Positions 1-5,099 of a stretch of 7,381 bases of DNA are shown here, in pieces. The notes under the pieces are model-generated. The model was not told the origin of the DNA. It saw nothing but the letters and a program-made list of their open reading frames with translations, and did not search any database. The position numbers were made by a program, and so were the translations under genes. The first letter of the stretch is position 1, and the number at the start of each line of letters is the position of its first letter. This DNA comes from a bacterium (lineage in GTDB: Bacteria; Electryoneota; RPQS01), in the NCBI GenBank assembly GCA_028711875.1, contig JAQTRJ010000100.1, positions 1-7,381 on the forward strand. The letters are read 5' to 3'.

Positions 1-162
1 CAGGGCCATCGGCGGGTGGAGTTTCGTGAGTTTCCGATCCATACCGGAAAGGTACGGCAGACGGCGCGCAAAAGCAAGTATTTCAAGCAGGTTCCATGTG
101 GATTGTTCGCGCAAAGGATTGACTTTCCCCGAGGGAATCGCTACTTTAAAGGATGCATATGA
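1..162 (+). CDS. 3' end of an unidentified upstream gene (partial)
   Basis: Frame 1 is open from the window edge to a TGA at 160-162, giving 53 codons of a C-terminus rich in Phe, Arg and Lys. I do not recognise the family. It is preferred over the overlapping frame that reads through 26-208 because about 58 percent of its third positions are G or C by hand count, against about 46 percent in the competing frame. It also leaves a normal 46-base gap before the ATG at 209. The 5' end is outside the window, so length, domains and role cannot be judged. It could instead be non-coding. Confidence 0.35.
   Translation, partial: QGHRRVEFREFPIHTGKVRQTARKSKYFKQVPCGLFAQRIDFPRGNRYFKGCI
119..147 (+). promoter_or_regulatory. 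Weak candidate sigma-70-type promoter for the 209 gene
   Basis: TTGACT (119-124) matches five of six bases of the -35 consensus. A 17-base spacer follows, then TACTTT (142-147), a poor -10 that keeps only the first two and last consensus bases. A transcript starting near 154 would give a leader of about 55 bases before the ATG at 209. The boxes lie inside the possible 3' end of the upstream gene, and chance matches of this quality are common. Confidence 0.2.
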
Positions 163-208
163 TGGATGGTTATCACCCGTAAACCGCCAACTTCGGAGAT
201 TGCCCGCT

Positions 209-580
209 ATGCTCGGCAGAGTCCTGGAAGCCGCCGTTCGTTTGAATGTCTATCTTCGTGGTTCCGACGGCCACGTTCGCACGATCACCGCCGACGCGTG
301 GGGATTCAGTCAGGTCACCGGCCATAAGGTACTGGTCGCGCGCGATCAGCGCTCGCAGGTCGTGCACGTTTTGGGCCGCGTCGTCCGCCGCTCGGAGATT
401 CCGCAGGAAGACCTGCCGCTCACCATGCGCGCCCGCGTGGTCGAAGAGAGCGTGACCTCGTCCGGCCGCTCGGAGTGGGAATTCTACCTCGAAGAAGTGG
501 ACACCGCCACCAAGCACGCCGTTCTGCGCGGCCCGCTGATCGAACCGTCGGCGATAGTAGGAGGTGGAATCCGGCTCTGA
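209..580 (+). CDS. Hypothetical protein, 123 aa
   Basis: I do not recognise a family. The 123-residue protein alternates short beta-like stretches with charged turns, has no signal peptide or membrane segment and no obvious catalytic motif. This would suit a small cytoplasmic beta-rich domain; a PilZ-like barrel was considered but no RxxxR or D/NxSxxG motif is present. The frame is open from the window edge, with a GTG at 26 giving 184 aa. I chose the ATG at 209 because GGAG (195-198) lies 10 bases upstream and third-position GC rises sharply after this point. The last codons contain a strong Shine-Dalgarno-like AGGAGGTG (559-566). The stop TGA (578-580) runs straight into the heptamer array before the next gene. 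Confidence 0.6.
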   Translation: MLGRVLEAAVRLNVYLRGSDGHVRTITADAWGFSQVTGHKVLVARDQRSQVVHVLGRVVRRSEIPQEDLPLTMRARVVEESVTSSGRSEWEFYLEEVDTATKHAVLRGPLIEPSAIVGGGIRL

Positions 581-586
581 GAAAAA

Positions 587-614
587 ATGAGAAATAAGAA
601 ATGAGAAATTAGAA
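587..614 (+). repeat. Heptamer array, left arm of inverted repeat around the S23-type gene
   Basis: Four consecutive 7-base units start at 587, 594, 601 and 608. Each has the form ATNAGAA, and the next unit supplies the ATG start codon of the following gene at 615. Bases 587-608 are complementary to 999-1020 at 20 of 22 positions, so the arrays form a long imperfect inverted repeat with the 615-989 gene in the loop. Period-7 repeats of this kind resemble the short tandemly repeated repetitive (STRR) heptanucleotides known from heterocystous cyanobacteria; kinship is not implied. Confidence 0.85.
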
Positions 615-989
615 ATGACGGCAGCGAAAGATACTCTGACGCGGCGACGCGATCTGGGAGTGAGGACGCAAGCTTATGCGCTGCGAATCATCCGCTTGTA
701 TCAGGCGCTTCCCAAGACCGGTGTGGGCGGTGTATTAGGCAAACAGCTTCTGCGGTCGGGGACTTCCGTGGGTGCGCATGTGGCGGAATCGGGCCGCGCC
801 AAGTCGCGGGCTGACTTCACCTGCAAGATTGACGGAGCCATGCAGGAACTCGAGGAGACGCTCTACTGGATGGAGTTATTGGCAGAAGCAGGGGTCATCA
901 AGATCGAAAAACTGTCTGGCCTCATGGACGAGTCAAACGAGCTTATGGCAATCTTCGTCTCCATGGCCAAGAAGACCCGCGCCAAGTAG
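615..989 (+). CDS. Four-helix-bundle protein, S23 / 23S rRNA intervening-sequence protein family
   Basis: This 124-aa protein matches the TIGR02436 family, first known from ORFs inside 23S rRNA intervening sequences and structurally related to Avd of diversity-generating retroelements. Visible signatures are the QLLRSGTSVGAHVAE block (residues 44-58), the ADF..KI..A..E segment (about 67-78) and ETLYWMELL (81-89). The length is normal and the whole protein is predicted helical and basic at both ends, in keeping with a small nucleic-acid-associated bundle. The cellular role of free-standing members is unknown. The ATG at 615 is the first start after an in-frame TGA at 588-590. It has no clear Shine-Dalgarno and is in phase with the heptamers preceding it. 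No rRNA, reverse transcriptase or variable-repeat pair accompanies it here. Confidence 0.9.
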   Translation: MTAAKDTLTRRRDLGVRTQAYALRIIRLYQALPKTGVGGVLGKQLLRSGTSVGAHVAESGRAKSRADFTCKIDGAMQELEETLYWMELLAEAGVIKIEKLSGLMDESNELMAIFVSMAKKTRAK

Positions 990-998
990 TTCGGTCTC

Positions 999-1028
999 TT
1001 TCTCATTTCTCATTTCTGATTTTCTTCC
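999..1028 (+). repeat. Heptamer array, right arm of inverted repeat
   Basis: Units of TTCTCAT start at 1000 and 1007, followed by TTCTGAT at 1014 and a pyrimidine tail ending in TTCTTCC. It begins ten bases after the S23-type stop codon. Bases 999-1020 pair with 587-608 (20 of 22). The same arm, with one extra unit, recurs at 6469-6506. It could act as a pyrimidine-rich 3' end for the S23 transcript, but it is not a canonical terminator. Confidence 0.85.
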
Positions 1029-1064
1029 AGTACTTTTTAACGAACCCAACCCCAACTCTGTCCC

Positions 1065-1811
1065 ATGAAAGGTGTCATTCTCGCCGGCGGTCTCGGCACG
1101 CGGCTGCTGCCCTTGACCAAGATCACCAACAAGCATCTGCTGCCGATTTACAATCAGCCGATGATCTATTACCCGATCCAGACGCTCGTCCGGGCCGGGA
1201 TTGACGAAATCGTGCTGGTCACCGGCGGCCACTACGCAGGCGATTTCCTGAATCTGCTCGGCAACGGCAAAGACTTCGGCCTGCGCTTCATCAACTATGC
1301 CTATCAGGAAGGCGAAGGCGGCATCGCCGACGCGCTCCGCCTGGCCCGCATCTACACCGGGCTTGACCGGATCGTGGTCATCCTCGGCGACAACCTGCTG
1401 GAAAAGGACATAGGGCAGTACGTCCGCAAGTTTGAGCAGCAGGAGAGCGGCGCGAAAATTCTGCTCAAGGAAGTGCCCGATCCGCACCGTTTCGGCGTGG
1501 CCGAGGTGGACGAGCAGGGGCGCGTCGTCAACATCGTCGAGAAACCCAAGCGGCCGAAAACCAATCTGGCCGTGACCGGCGTCTATATGTACGACGCGCA
1601 CGTCTACGATCTCATCAACACGCTCCGTCCGTCGGAGCGCGGCGAACTCGAAATCACCGACGTGAACAACGCCTACATTCGCAAGGGCCAGCTCACCTCC
1701 GACGTCATTGACGGCTGGTGGACTGACGCGGGCACCTTCACGTCCCTCTATCGCGCCGCCCGCCTCGTCGCCGAAAAAGTCGAACCGAAACTCAAGGATC
1801 ACTGGTACTGA
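1065..1811 (+). CDS. rfbA: Glucose-1-phosphate thymidylyltransferase (dTDP-glucose pyrophosphorylase)
   Basis: RfbA/RmlA joins dTTP and glucose-1-phosphate to make dTDP-glucose, the first step of dTDP-L-rhamnose synthesis, in the cytoplasm. The nucleotidyltransferase signature is clear: GGLGTRLLPLT (8-18) with the Lys of NKHLLP (23), LGDN (108-111) with the metal-binding Asp109, VEKP (158-161), TGVYMYD (171-177), ELEITDVN (194-201) and WWTDAGT (218-224) with the second metal Asp221. At 248 aa it belongs to the short form lacking the C-terminal extension of the roughly 290-aa enterobacterial enzymes. The ATG at 1065 gives the expected MKGVILAGG start although no Shine-Dalgarno precedes it. The upstream neighbour is the S23 element. 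Repeat DNA follows, and rfbD and rfbC lie 2.4 and 4.2 kb downstream on the same strand. Confidence 0.95.
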   Translation: MKGVILAGGLGTRLLPLTKITNKHLLPIYNQPMIYYPIQTLVRAGIDEIVLVTGGHYAGDFLNLLGNGKDFGLRFINYAYQEGEGGIADALRLARIYTGLDRIVVILGDNLLEKDIGQYVRKFEQQESGAKILLKEVPDPHRFGVAEVDEQGRVVNIVEKPKRPKTNLAVTGVYMYDAHVYDLINTLRPSERGELEITDVNNAYIRKGQLTSDVIDGWWTDAGTFTSLYRAARLVAEKVEPKLKDHWY

Positions 1812-1819
1812 CGGAAACG

Positions 1820-1847
1820 ATGAACGATGAGCGATGAGCGATGAATA
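1820..1847 (+). repeat. Heptamer ATGA array after rfbA
   Basis: Four 7-base units start at 1820, 1827, 1834 and 1841. Each opens with ATGA and most continue with ACG or GCG. The array lies eight bases after the rfbA stop. Because 7 is not a multiple of 3, three successive units place TGA in all three + frames (1821, 1828, 1835), and each TGA overlaps an ATG. Confidence 0.85.
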
Positions 1848-1848
1848 A

Positions 1849-1890
1849 TTTTCGCGGCGGCAGGCGTCTTCTGTTTTCGCCTGCCCCGCT
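1849..1890 (+). repeat. Hairpin repeat, copy 1 (opens composite repeat copy 1)
   Basis: GGCAGGCG (1859-1866) pairs perfectly with CGCCTGCC (1878-1885) across an 11-base loop. The stem extends by GCGG/CCGC (1854-1857 with 1886-1889) past one bulged C. A second copy at 2141-2175 keeps the stem ends but has a shorter and different loop. No U-tract follows on either strand, so it is not a clear intrinsic terminator. Confidence 0.75.
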
Positions 1891-1899
1891 CACGAAACG

Positions 1900-1927
1900 A
1901 TAGGCGATGAGCGATGAAGGATGAAAC
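1900..1927 (+). repeat. Heptamer array inside composite repeat copy 1
   Basis: Four 7-base units start at 1900, 1907, 1914 and 1921; the last three begin with ATGA and the first with ATAG. It sits between the 1849-1890 hairpin and the 118-base unit at 1933. The equivalent position in copy 2 holds only two units (2182-2195). Confidence 0.8.
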
Positions 1928-1932
1928 GTTGT

Positions 1933-2050
1933 GGTAGGGGCCGATTCATCGCGCCTGCTTCGCCGAGCAGGGACTGTGTCCCTGCCGGAATTTCGCCGTA
2001 GCGCCGCATGGATATGCGCTCTACCCGCCGAGGCACGCGTCCCCGCGTGC
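1933..2050 (+). repeat. 118-base direct repeat, copy 1
   Basis: This unit recurs at 2203-2320, exactly 270 bases on, with 116 of 118 bases identical (differences at 1938 and 1956). It is a chain of small hairpins: CGAT/ATCG near 1942-1951, GCAGGGA/TCCCTGC (1967-1973 with 1979-1985), CGCAT/ATGCG (2005-2009 with 2014-2018) and GCACGCG/CGCGTGC (2033-2039 with 2044-2050). Reading frames crossing it on either strand appear to be by-products of the repeat. Confidence 0.9.
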
Positions 2051-2081
2051 TCAAAAGTGAACAACCATCTCATGCCCCTGG

Positions 2082-2128
2082 GTCGGGCCTCCGGCCCGAC
2101 ATGCTGTGAGTCGGGGCAGAGCCCCGAC
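2082..2128 (+). repeat. Twin GC-rich hairpins between the two composite repeats
   Basis: GTCGGGCC (2082-2089) pairs with GGCCCGAC (2093-2100) across a 3-base loop, and GTCGGGGC (2110-2117) pairs with GCCCCGAC (2121-2128) across another 3-base loop. The outer arms are also largely complementary to each other, so one long alternative fold is possible. A run of five T's comes only about 13 bases after the second stem, too far for a standard intrinsic terminator. Confidence 0.75.
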
Positions 2129-2140
2129 CCAAGGGAGAAT

Positions 2141-2195
2141 TTTTCGCGGCGGCAGTCGCTTGCGCCTGCCCCGCTGGCTTGATGAACGATGAAGC
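2141..2195 (+). repeat. Hairpin plus heptamers, composite repeat copy 2
   Basis: 2141-2175 matches both ends of the 1849-1890 hairpin unit, with GGCAG/CTGCC and GCGG/CCGC stems kept and seven bases lost from the middle. Two ATGA heptamers follow (2182 and 2189). With the next 118-base unit this repeats the order hairpin, heptamers, 118-base unit seen from 1849. Confidence 0.75.
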
Positions 2196-2202
2196 GGCGC
2201 GG

Positions 2203-2320
2203 GGTAGTGGCCGATTCATCGCGCCCGCTTCGCCGAGCAGGGACTGTGTCCCTGCCGGAATTTCGCCGTAGCGCCGCATGGATATGCGCTCTACCCGCCG
2301 AGGCACGCGTCCCCGCGTGC
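2203..2320 (+). repeat. 118-base direct repeat, copy 2
   Basis: Second copy of 1933-2050, identical at 116 of 118 positions, including all the internal hairpins. The sequences diverge abruptly at both ends (heptamer region on the left, after GCGTGC on the right), which marks the boundaries of the unit. Confidence 0.9.
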
Positions 2321-2566
2321 CCGGAACACAATAATCGCCGCGGCGTGACGAATTAAAGAAAACTAGCGGCGGTCTCCGACCGTCGGGAGATTCCGCCGTT
2401 GTCGGTCTCCAGACCGGCAATGGCAGGATGTTTGGGCACGGGTCGGATGCAATCCTTCACTGCGTTCAGGACCCGACACCGCATATCACGCACGCGCCGT
2501 AGCGACACAATTCATTGTGTCCACTCTCCGAATCAAACCCGGTCCACATAGAATAAGGGTGGCGCC
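2321..2566. other. Gene-free stretch of assorted small palindromes before the SIMPL pair
   Basis: I see no gene here. It holds a 10-base GC palindrome (2336-2345), a bulged hairpin with CGGCGG/CCGCCG outer arms (2367-2372 with 2393-2398), GTCGGTCT/AGACCGGC (2401-2408 with 2411-2418, one G-T pair), CGGGTC/GACCCG (2439-2444 with 2470-2475) and GACACAAT/ATTGTGTC (2504-2511 with 2514-2521). The different palindromes look like members of several dispersed families piled up in one spacer. A TAGAAT hexamer (2549-2554) has no matching -35 and is not called as a promoter. Confidence 0.6.
2358..2385 (+). repeat. 28-base inverted repeat, left copy
   Basis: Bases 2358-2385 are the exact reverse complement of 4124-4151, with mismatches immediately on both sides. 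The two copies enclose the SIMPL gene pair (1794 bases including the repeats). The right half of this copy takes part in the local hairpin 2367-2398. Confidence 0.9.
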
Positions 2567-3319
2567 ATGAACGAACGATTTCCGCAGCTGTTCTGGGGAC
2601 TGGCGGTGGTCACCATCGGTCTGGTGATCGTCGGATTTCAGACGACGTCGGCGATCAAGGCGGTCAAGCGCACCGCCGACGTGATGACGGTCACCGGCTC
2701 GGCCCGGCAGACCGTGCAGTCCGATCTCGTGCAATGGGGTGCTTCCGTCTATGCCAATGAAATGACCATGCAGGAAGGCTATGCCCGGCTGGAAGGCTAC
2801 CGCACGCGGATCAAGGCTTTTCTGCGCGAGCGGCGCGTGCCTGAAAGCGACATCGTGTTTTCCGGCGTCACCCAGCGCGACATGGTGGAACGCACGCCCA
2901 AGCGAAAAAGCACGGGGGAGACGGAATACGAATCGAAATTCCTCGGCTATCAGCTCACGCAGCGGTTCGACATCCAATCGCCGCAGGTGGATTCCATCGC
3001 CGCCATCGCCCGCGACATCACGAGGCTTATCGGCGAAGGCATGCCGCTGAACAGTGAGCCGCCGCGCTACTATTACACCAAGCTGAACGATCTGCGTGTG
3101 GCCCTGCTCGGCGAAGCGACAAAAGATGCGCGGCTGCGGGCGGAAACCATCAGCGGCGCGGCGGGCGGAAGCCTCGGCAAGCTGCGCAGCGCGCGCATGG
3201 GCGTGTTTCAGGTCACCGCTCCCAATTCGCGCGACGTCAGCGACTACGGCATCTACGACACCTCGACCATCGAGAAGGACGTGAACGCGGTCGTGACCGC
3301 TACGTTCTCTCTGGAATAA
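2567..3319 (+). CDS. SIMPL domain-containing protein (DUF541, YggE-like), first of a tandem pair
   Basis: This 250-aa protein has a short cytoplasmic N-terminus, one hydrophobic segment (about residues 8-24) and then a SIMPL/DUF541 domain that should lie in the periplasm as an anchored protein. Family marks are VTGSA (42-46), the following SDLVQW (52-57), an LGYQLTQ block mid-protein, and a C-terminal MGVFQVT...SDYG.YDT.T.EKD...V ending. The molecular function of SIMPL proteins is not settled; members have been linked to envelope and oxidative stress. AAGGG (2555-2559) sits seven bases before the ATG. The next gene, 31 bases downstream, is a diverged copy, so the two are probably co-transcribed. 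The unit is bracketed by the 28-base inverted repeat and lies between rfbA and rfbD. Confidence 0.9.
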   Translation: MNERFPQLFWGLAVVTIGLVIVGFQTTSAIKAVKRTADVMTVTGSARQTVQSDLVQWGASVYANEMTMQEGYARLEGYRTRIKAFLRERRVPESDIVFSGVTQRDMVERTPKRKSTGETEYESKFLGYQLTQRFDIQSPQVDSIAAIARDITRLIGEGMPLNSEPPRYYYTKLNDLRVALLGEATKDARLRAETISGAAGGSLGKLRSARMGVFQVTAPNSRDVSDYGIYDTSTIEKDVNAVVTATFSLE

Positions 3320-3350
3320 GCGCCACGGATTTTCGCACAAGGAGTTCGCC

Positions 3351-4097
3351 ATGAGCGACAACGGACACTCCCGTCATCGGGATCTCGATTGGGGTCTCAT
3401 GATTATCGGCATCGCCATCGTGGCGGCGGCGGTGATTCTGGGCGGCGCGCTGGTGCGGATGAAACGCGCGGGCGACACGATCAGCGTCACCGGCTCGGCC
3501 AAGCGCGAAATCGTCTCCGATCTCGTGCTCTGGCGCGCCACCATCACGGCTCAGCGGCCGACGATGAAGGAAGCGTACGCCGAGATTAAATCGCAGACCG
3601 AGCGCGTGAGAAAATTCCTCAAAGACAATCGCGTGCCCGACGGCGAAGTCACTTTCCGCGCGCTGCAGACCAGTCAGGTGGACGAATACAACGAGCGCGG
3701 CATGCAGACCGGCCGCGTGCTCGGCTATCGCATGGAGCAGCCGTTCGAGGTGAGTTCTGCTCGCGTGGACAGCATCACCGCGCTCTCCGTGCGTGCGGGC
3801 GACCTCGCGAGTGAGAATATCACGATGTGGTCGAATCCGCCGGAGTATCTGTTCACCGGACTCGCCGCGCTGCGGATCGAGATGCTCGGCGAAGCCACGA
3901 AGGACGCGACCGCGCGGGCGACGCAAATCGCCGAAGCCTCGGGCGGAAAACTGGGGCCGGTACGCAGCGCGCAGATGGGTGTGTTTCAGATCACCACCCG
4001 CAACTCGACCGCCGTCTCCGACTGGGGCTTCTACGACACCACGACCAAAGAGAAAGACATCACCGCCGTTGTTCGTTTGAGCTATGCTCTGCGGTAG
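3351..4097 (+). CDS. SIMPL domain-containing protein (DUF541, YggE-like), second of a tandem pair
   Basis: A 248-aa paralogue of the upstream protein with the same layout: polar N-terminus, one membrane segment (about residues 15-35) and a periplasmic SIMPL domain. Shared blocks include VTGSAKR..VSDLVLW (from residue 47), RVP, LGYRM.Q, VDSI.A, LGEATKDA and the C-terminal MGVFQIT...SDWG.YDT.T.EKD. The conserved blocks are separated by much-changed sequence, so the duplication is old. AAGGAG (3339-3344) lies six bases before the ATG, the best ribosome binding site in the window. Two related subunits in one operon could form a mixed oligomer, but that is inference. A small hairpin (4101-4114) follows the stop. 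Confidence 0.9.
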   Translation: MSDNGHSRHRDLDWGLMIIGIAIVAAAVILGGALVRMKRAGDTISVTGSAKREIVSDLVLWRATITAQRPTMKEAYAEIKSQTERVRKFLKDNRVPDGEVTFRALQTSQVDEYNERGMQTGRVLGYRMEQPFEVSSARVDSITALSVRAGDLASENITMWSNPPEYLFTGLAALRIEMLGEATKDATARATQIAEASGGKLGPVRSAQMGVFQITTRNSTAVSDWGFYDTTTKEKDITAVVRLSYALR

Positions 4098-4100
4098 CCG

Positions 4101-4114
4101 CGCACGGCTGTGCG
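4101..4114 (+). terminator. Small hairpin after the SIMPL pair, weak terminator candidate
   Basis: CGCAC (4101-4105) pairs with GTGCG (4110-4114) across a 4-base loop, four bases after the SIMPL stop codon. It is followed by AAATGATAAC rather than a run of T's, so intrinsic termination here is doubtful. Confidence 0.25.
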
Positions 4115-4123
4115 AAATGATAA

Positions 4124-4151
4124 CGACGGTCGGAGACCGCCGCTAGTTTTC
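4124..4151 (-). repeat. 28-base inverted repeat, right copy
   Basis: Exact reverse complement of 2358-2385. It ends 25 bases before the rfbD start codon, so it also occupies the region where an rfbD promoter or leader would lie. Confidence 0.9.
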
Positions 4152-4176
4152 AGAATATGTACCACTAATTTGCGAA

Positions 4177-5094
4177 ATGCACCGCCTCCTCATCACCGGA
4201 CACAAGGGCATGCTCGGCCGCGAGCTGGTTTCGCAGGCGAAGAAGCTCGGGCACGAAGTCATAGGGCTTGATCTTCCCGAGTGCGATCTTGCGGATCGCC
4301 GCAACGCCGAACATGCGATCCTCGAAGCGGAGCCTGATCTGATTCTGCACGCCGCCGCGTTCGCACAGGTGGATCGCTGTGAAACGGAAAGCGATCTTGC
4401 CTTTCGGGTCAACGCCACCGGAACTCAGAACGTCTGCCTTGCCGCGCAGGCTTTGAATGCGCCGCTGCTCTACGTATCCACCGATTATGTTTTCGACGGC
4501 ACGAAGAACGAACCCTATGACGAGTGGGATGCGGGCAGTCCCGTGTCGGTTTACGGAAAATCCAAGTATGCGGGTGAATGTTTCGTGCGCGATCTGTGTG
4601 CGAAGCATTTCATCGTCCGCACCTCGTGGCTTTGTGGTCATGGCGGCGCGAACTTTGTCGAGACGATTTTGAAACTCGCTTCCGAGCGCGACGAGCTCAA
4701 AGTCGTGAACGATCAGCACGGCAGCCCGACGTTCGTGAATGATCTTGCTCCGGAACTTGTGCGTTTGCTTGCGAGCGGAGCCTTCGGCACGTATCATATC
4801 ACGAATCAGGGCAGCACGACGTGGTTCGATTTCGCGCGAAAGATTGTTGAGCTATCCGGATCGAAAACCCGAGTCACTCCCTGCACGACGGAAGAGTTTC
4901 CCCGTCCCGCGACGCGTCCGAAAAACTCGCGCCTGTCCCCGCGGCTCTACACGAATGCCATCGGCAACAAAATGCCCGCGTGGCAGGATGGATTGCAGAA
5001 ATACCTCAGCGAGCGGTATGGACACGACATGTCGTGCCCATCGCCAGTCATTCCGACGAGGCAAAATCTGGAATATCCAATAGTTGTATATTGA
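4177..5094 (+). CDS. rfbD: dTDP-4-dehydrorhamnose reductase
   Basis: RfbD/RmlD reduces dTDP-4-dehydro-L-rhamnose to dTDP-L-rhamnose with NAD(P)H, the last step of the pathway. It is an extended short-chain dehydrogenase: the glycine-rich TGHKGMLG (7-14), STDYVFDG (101-108) with Thr102, and the catalytic YGKSK (Tyr126, Lys130) are all present, as is the substrate-side RPATRPKNSRL (243-253). The normal C-terminus is reached near LQKYLSER (273-280). The last 23 or so residues, from His283, start within the 14-base palindrome at 5023-5036, do not look like RmlD and are probably an acquired tail. No Shine-Dalgarno is seen before the ATG at 4177, but MHRLLITG is the expected N-terminus. The pagL-like gene starts five bases after the stop. 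Confidence 0.95.
   Translation: MHRLLITGHKGMLGRELVSQAKKLGHEVIGLDLPECDLADRRNAEHAILEAEPDLILHAAAFAQVDRCETESDLAFRVNATGTQNVCLAAQALNAPLLYVSTDYVFDGTKNEPYDEWDAGSPVSVYGKSKYAGECFVRDLCAKHFIVRTSWLCGHGGANFVETILKLASERDELKVVNDQHGSPTFVNDLAPELVRLLASGAFGTYHITNQGSTTWFDFARKIVELSGSKTRVTPCTTEEFPRPATRPKNSRLSPRLYTNAIGNKMPAWQDGLQKYLSERYGHDMSCPSPVIPTRQNLEYPIVVY
5023..5036. repeat. 14-base perfect palindrome inside the 3' end of rfbD
   Basis: CACGACATGTCGTG is its own reverse complement, and the GG and CC beyond it also pair past one A-C mismatch. It resembles the palindrome at 2504-2521 in length and in its GACAC...GTGTC style, suggesting a dispersed small-palindrome family. Codons 283-287 of rfbD lie in it. Confidence 0.7.
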
Positions 5095-5099
5095 ATCAC

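Noticed and set aside
615..989. Diversity-generating retroelement accessory gene (avd)
   Set aside because: The fold family is shared, but there is no reverse transcriptase and no template/variable repeat pair in the window, and the sequence motifs fit TIGR02436 better.
587..1028. 23S rRNA fragment with an intervening sequence
   Set aside because: The flanks are protein-coding genes (a hypothetical gene and rfbA), with no rRNA-like sequence on either side.
933..1802. Long open frame on the minus strand opposite rfbA (289 aa)
   Set aside because: It is the antisense shadow of a clear rfbA gene in GC-rich DNA and shows no family motif. Long minus-strand frames opposite the SIMPL genes (2486-3361, 3300-3926) and rfbD (4165-4797) are rejected for the same reason.
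2110..2145. Intrinsic terminator at the second GC hairpin
   Set aside because: The stem is strong but the T-run begins about 13 bases after it, not immediately downstream, and there is no gene end close upstream.
1820..2320. CRISPR array
   Set aside because: The 118-base units are too long and only two, the heptamers have no spacers, and no cas gene is present.
1792..2420. Minus-strand frames (1792-2331, 2070-2420) and a plus-strand frame (1931-2182) across the spacer
   Set aside because: They translate the direct repeats and hairpins; the 1792-2331 product contains the same peptide twice because it crosses both 118-base copies. No start signal or domain supports them.
2549..2554. TAGAAT as a -10 box for the SIMPL pair
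   Set aside because: No -35-like hexamer lies 16-18 bases upstream, and a start from it would leave no room for the ribosome binding site at 2555-2559.
2358..4151. Insertion sequence or composite transposon
   Set aside because: No transposase or integrase lies between or beside the inverted repeats, and no target-site duplication is visible at their outer edges.
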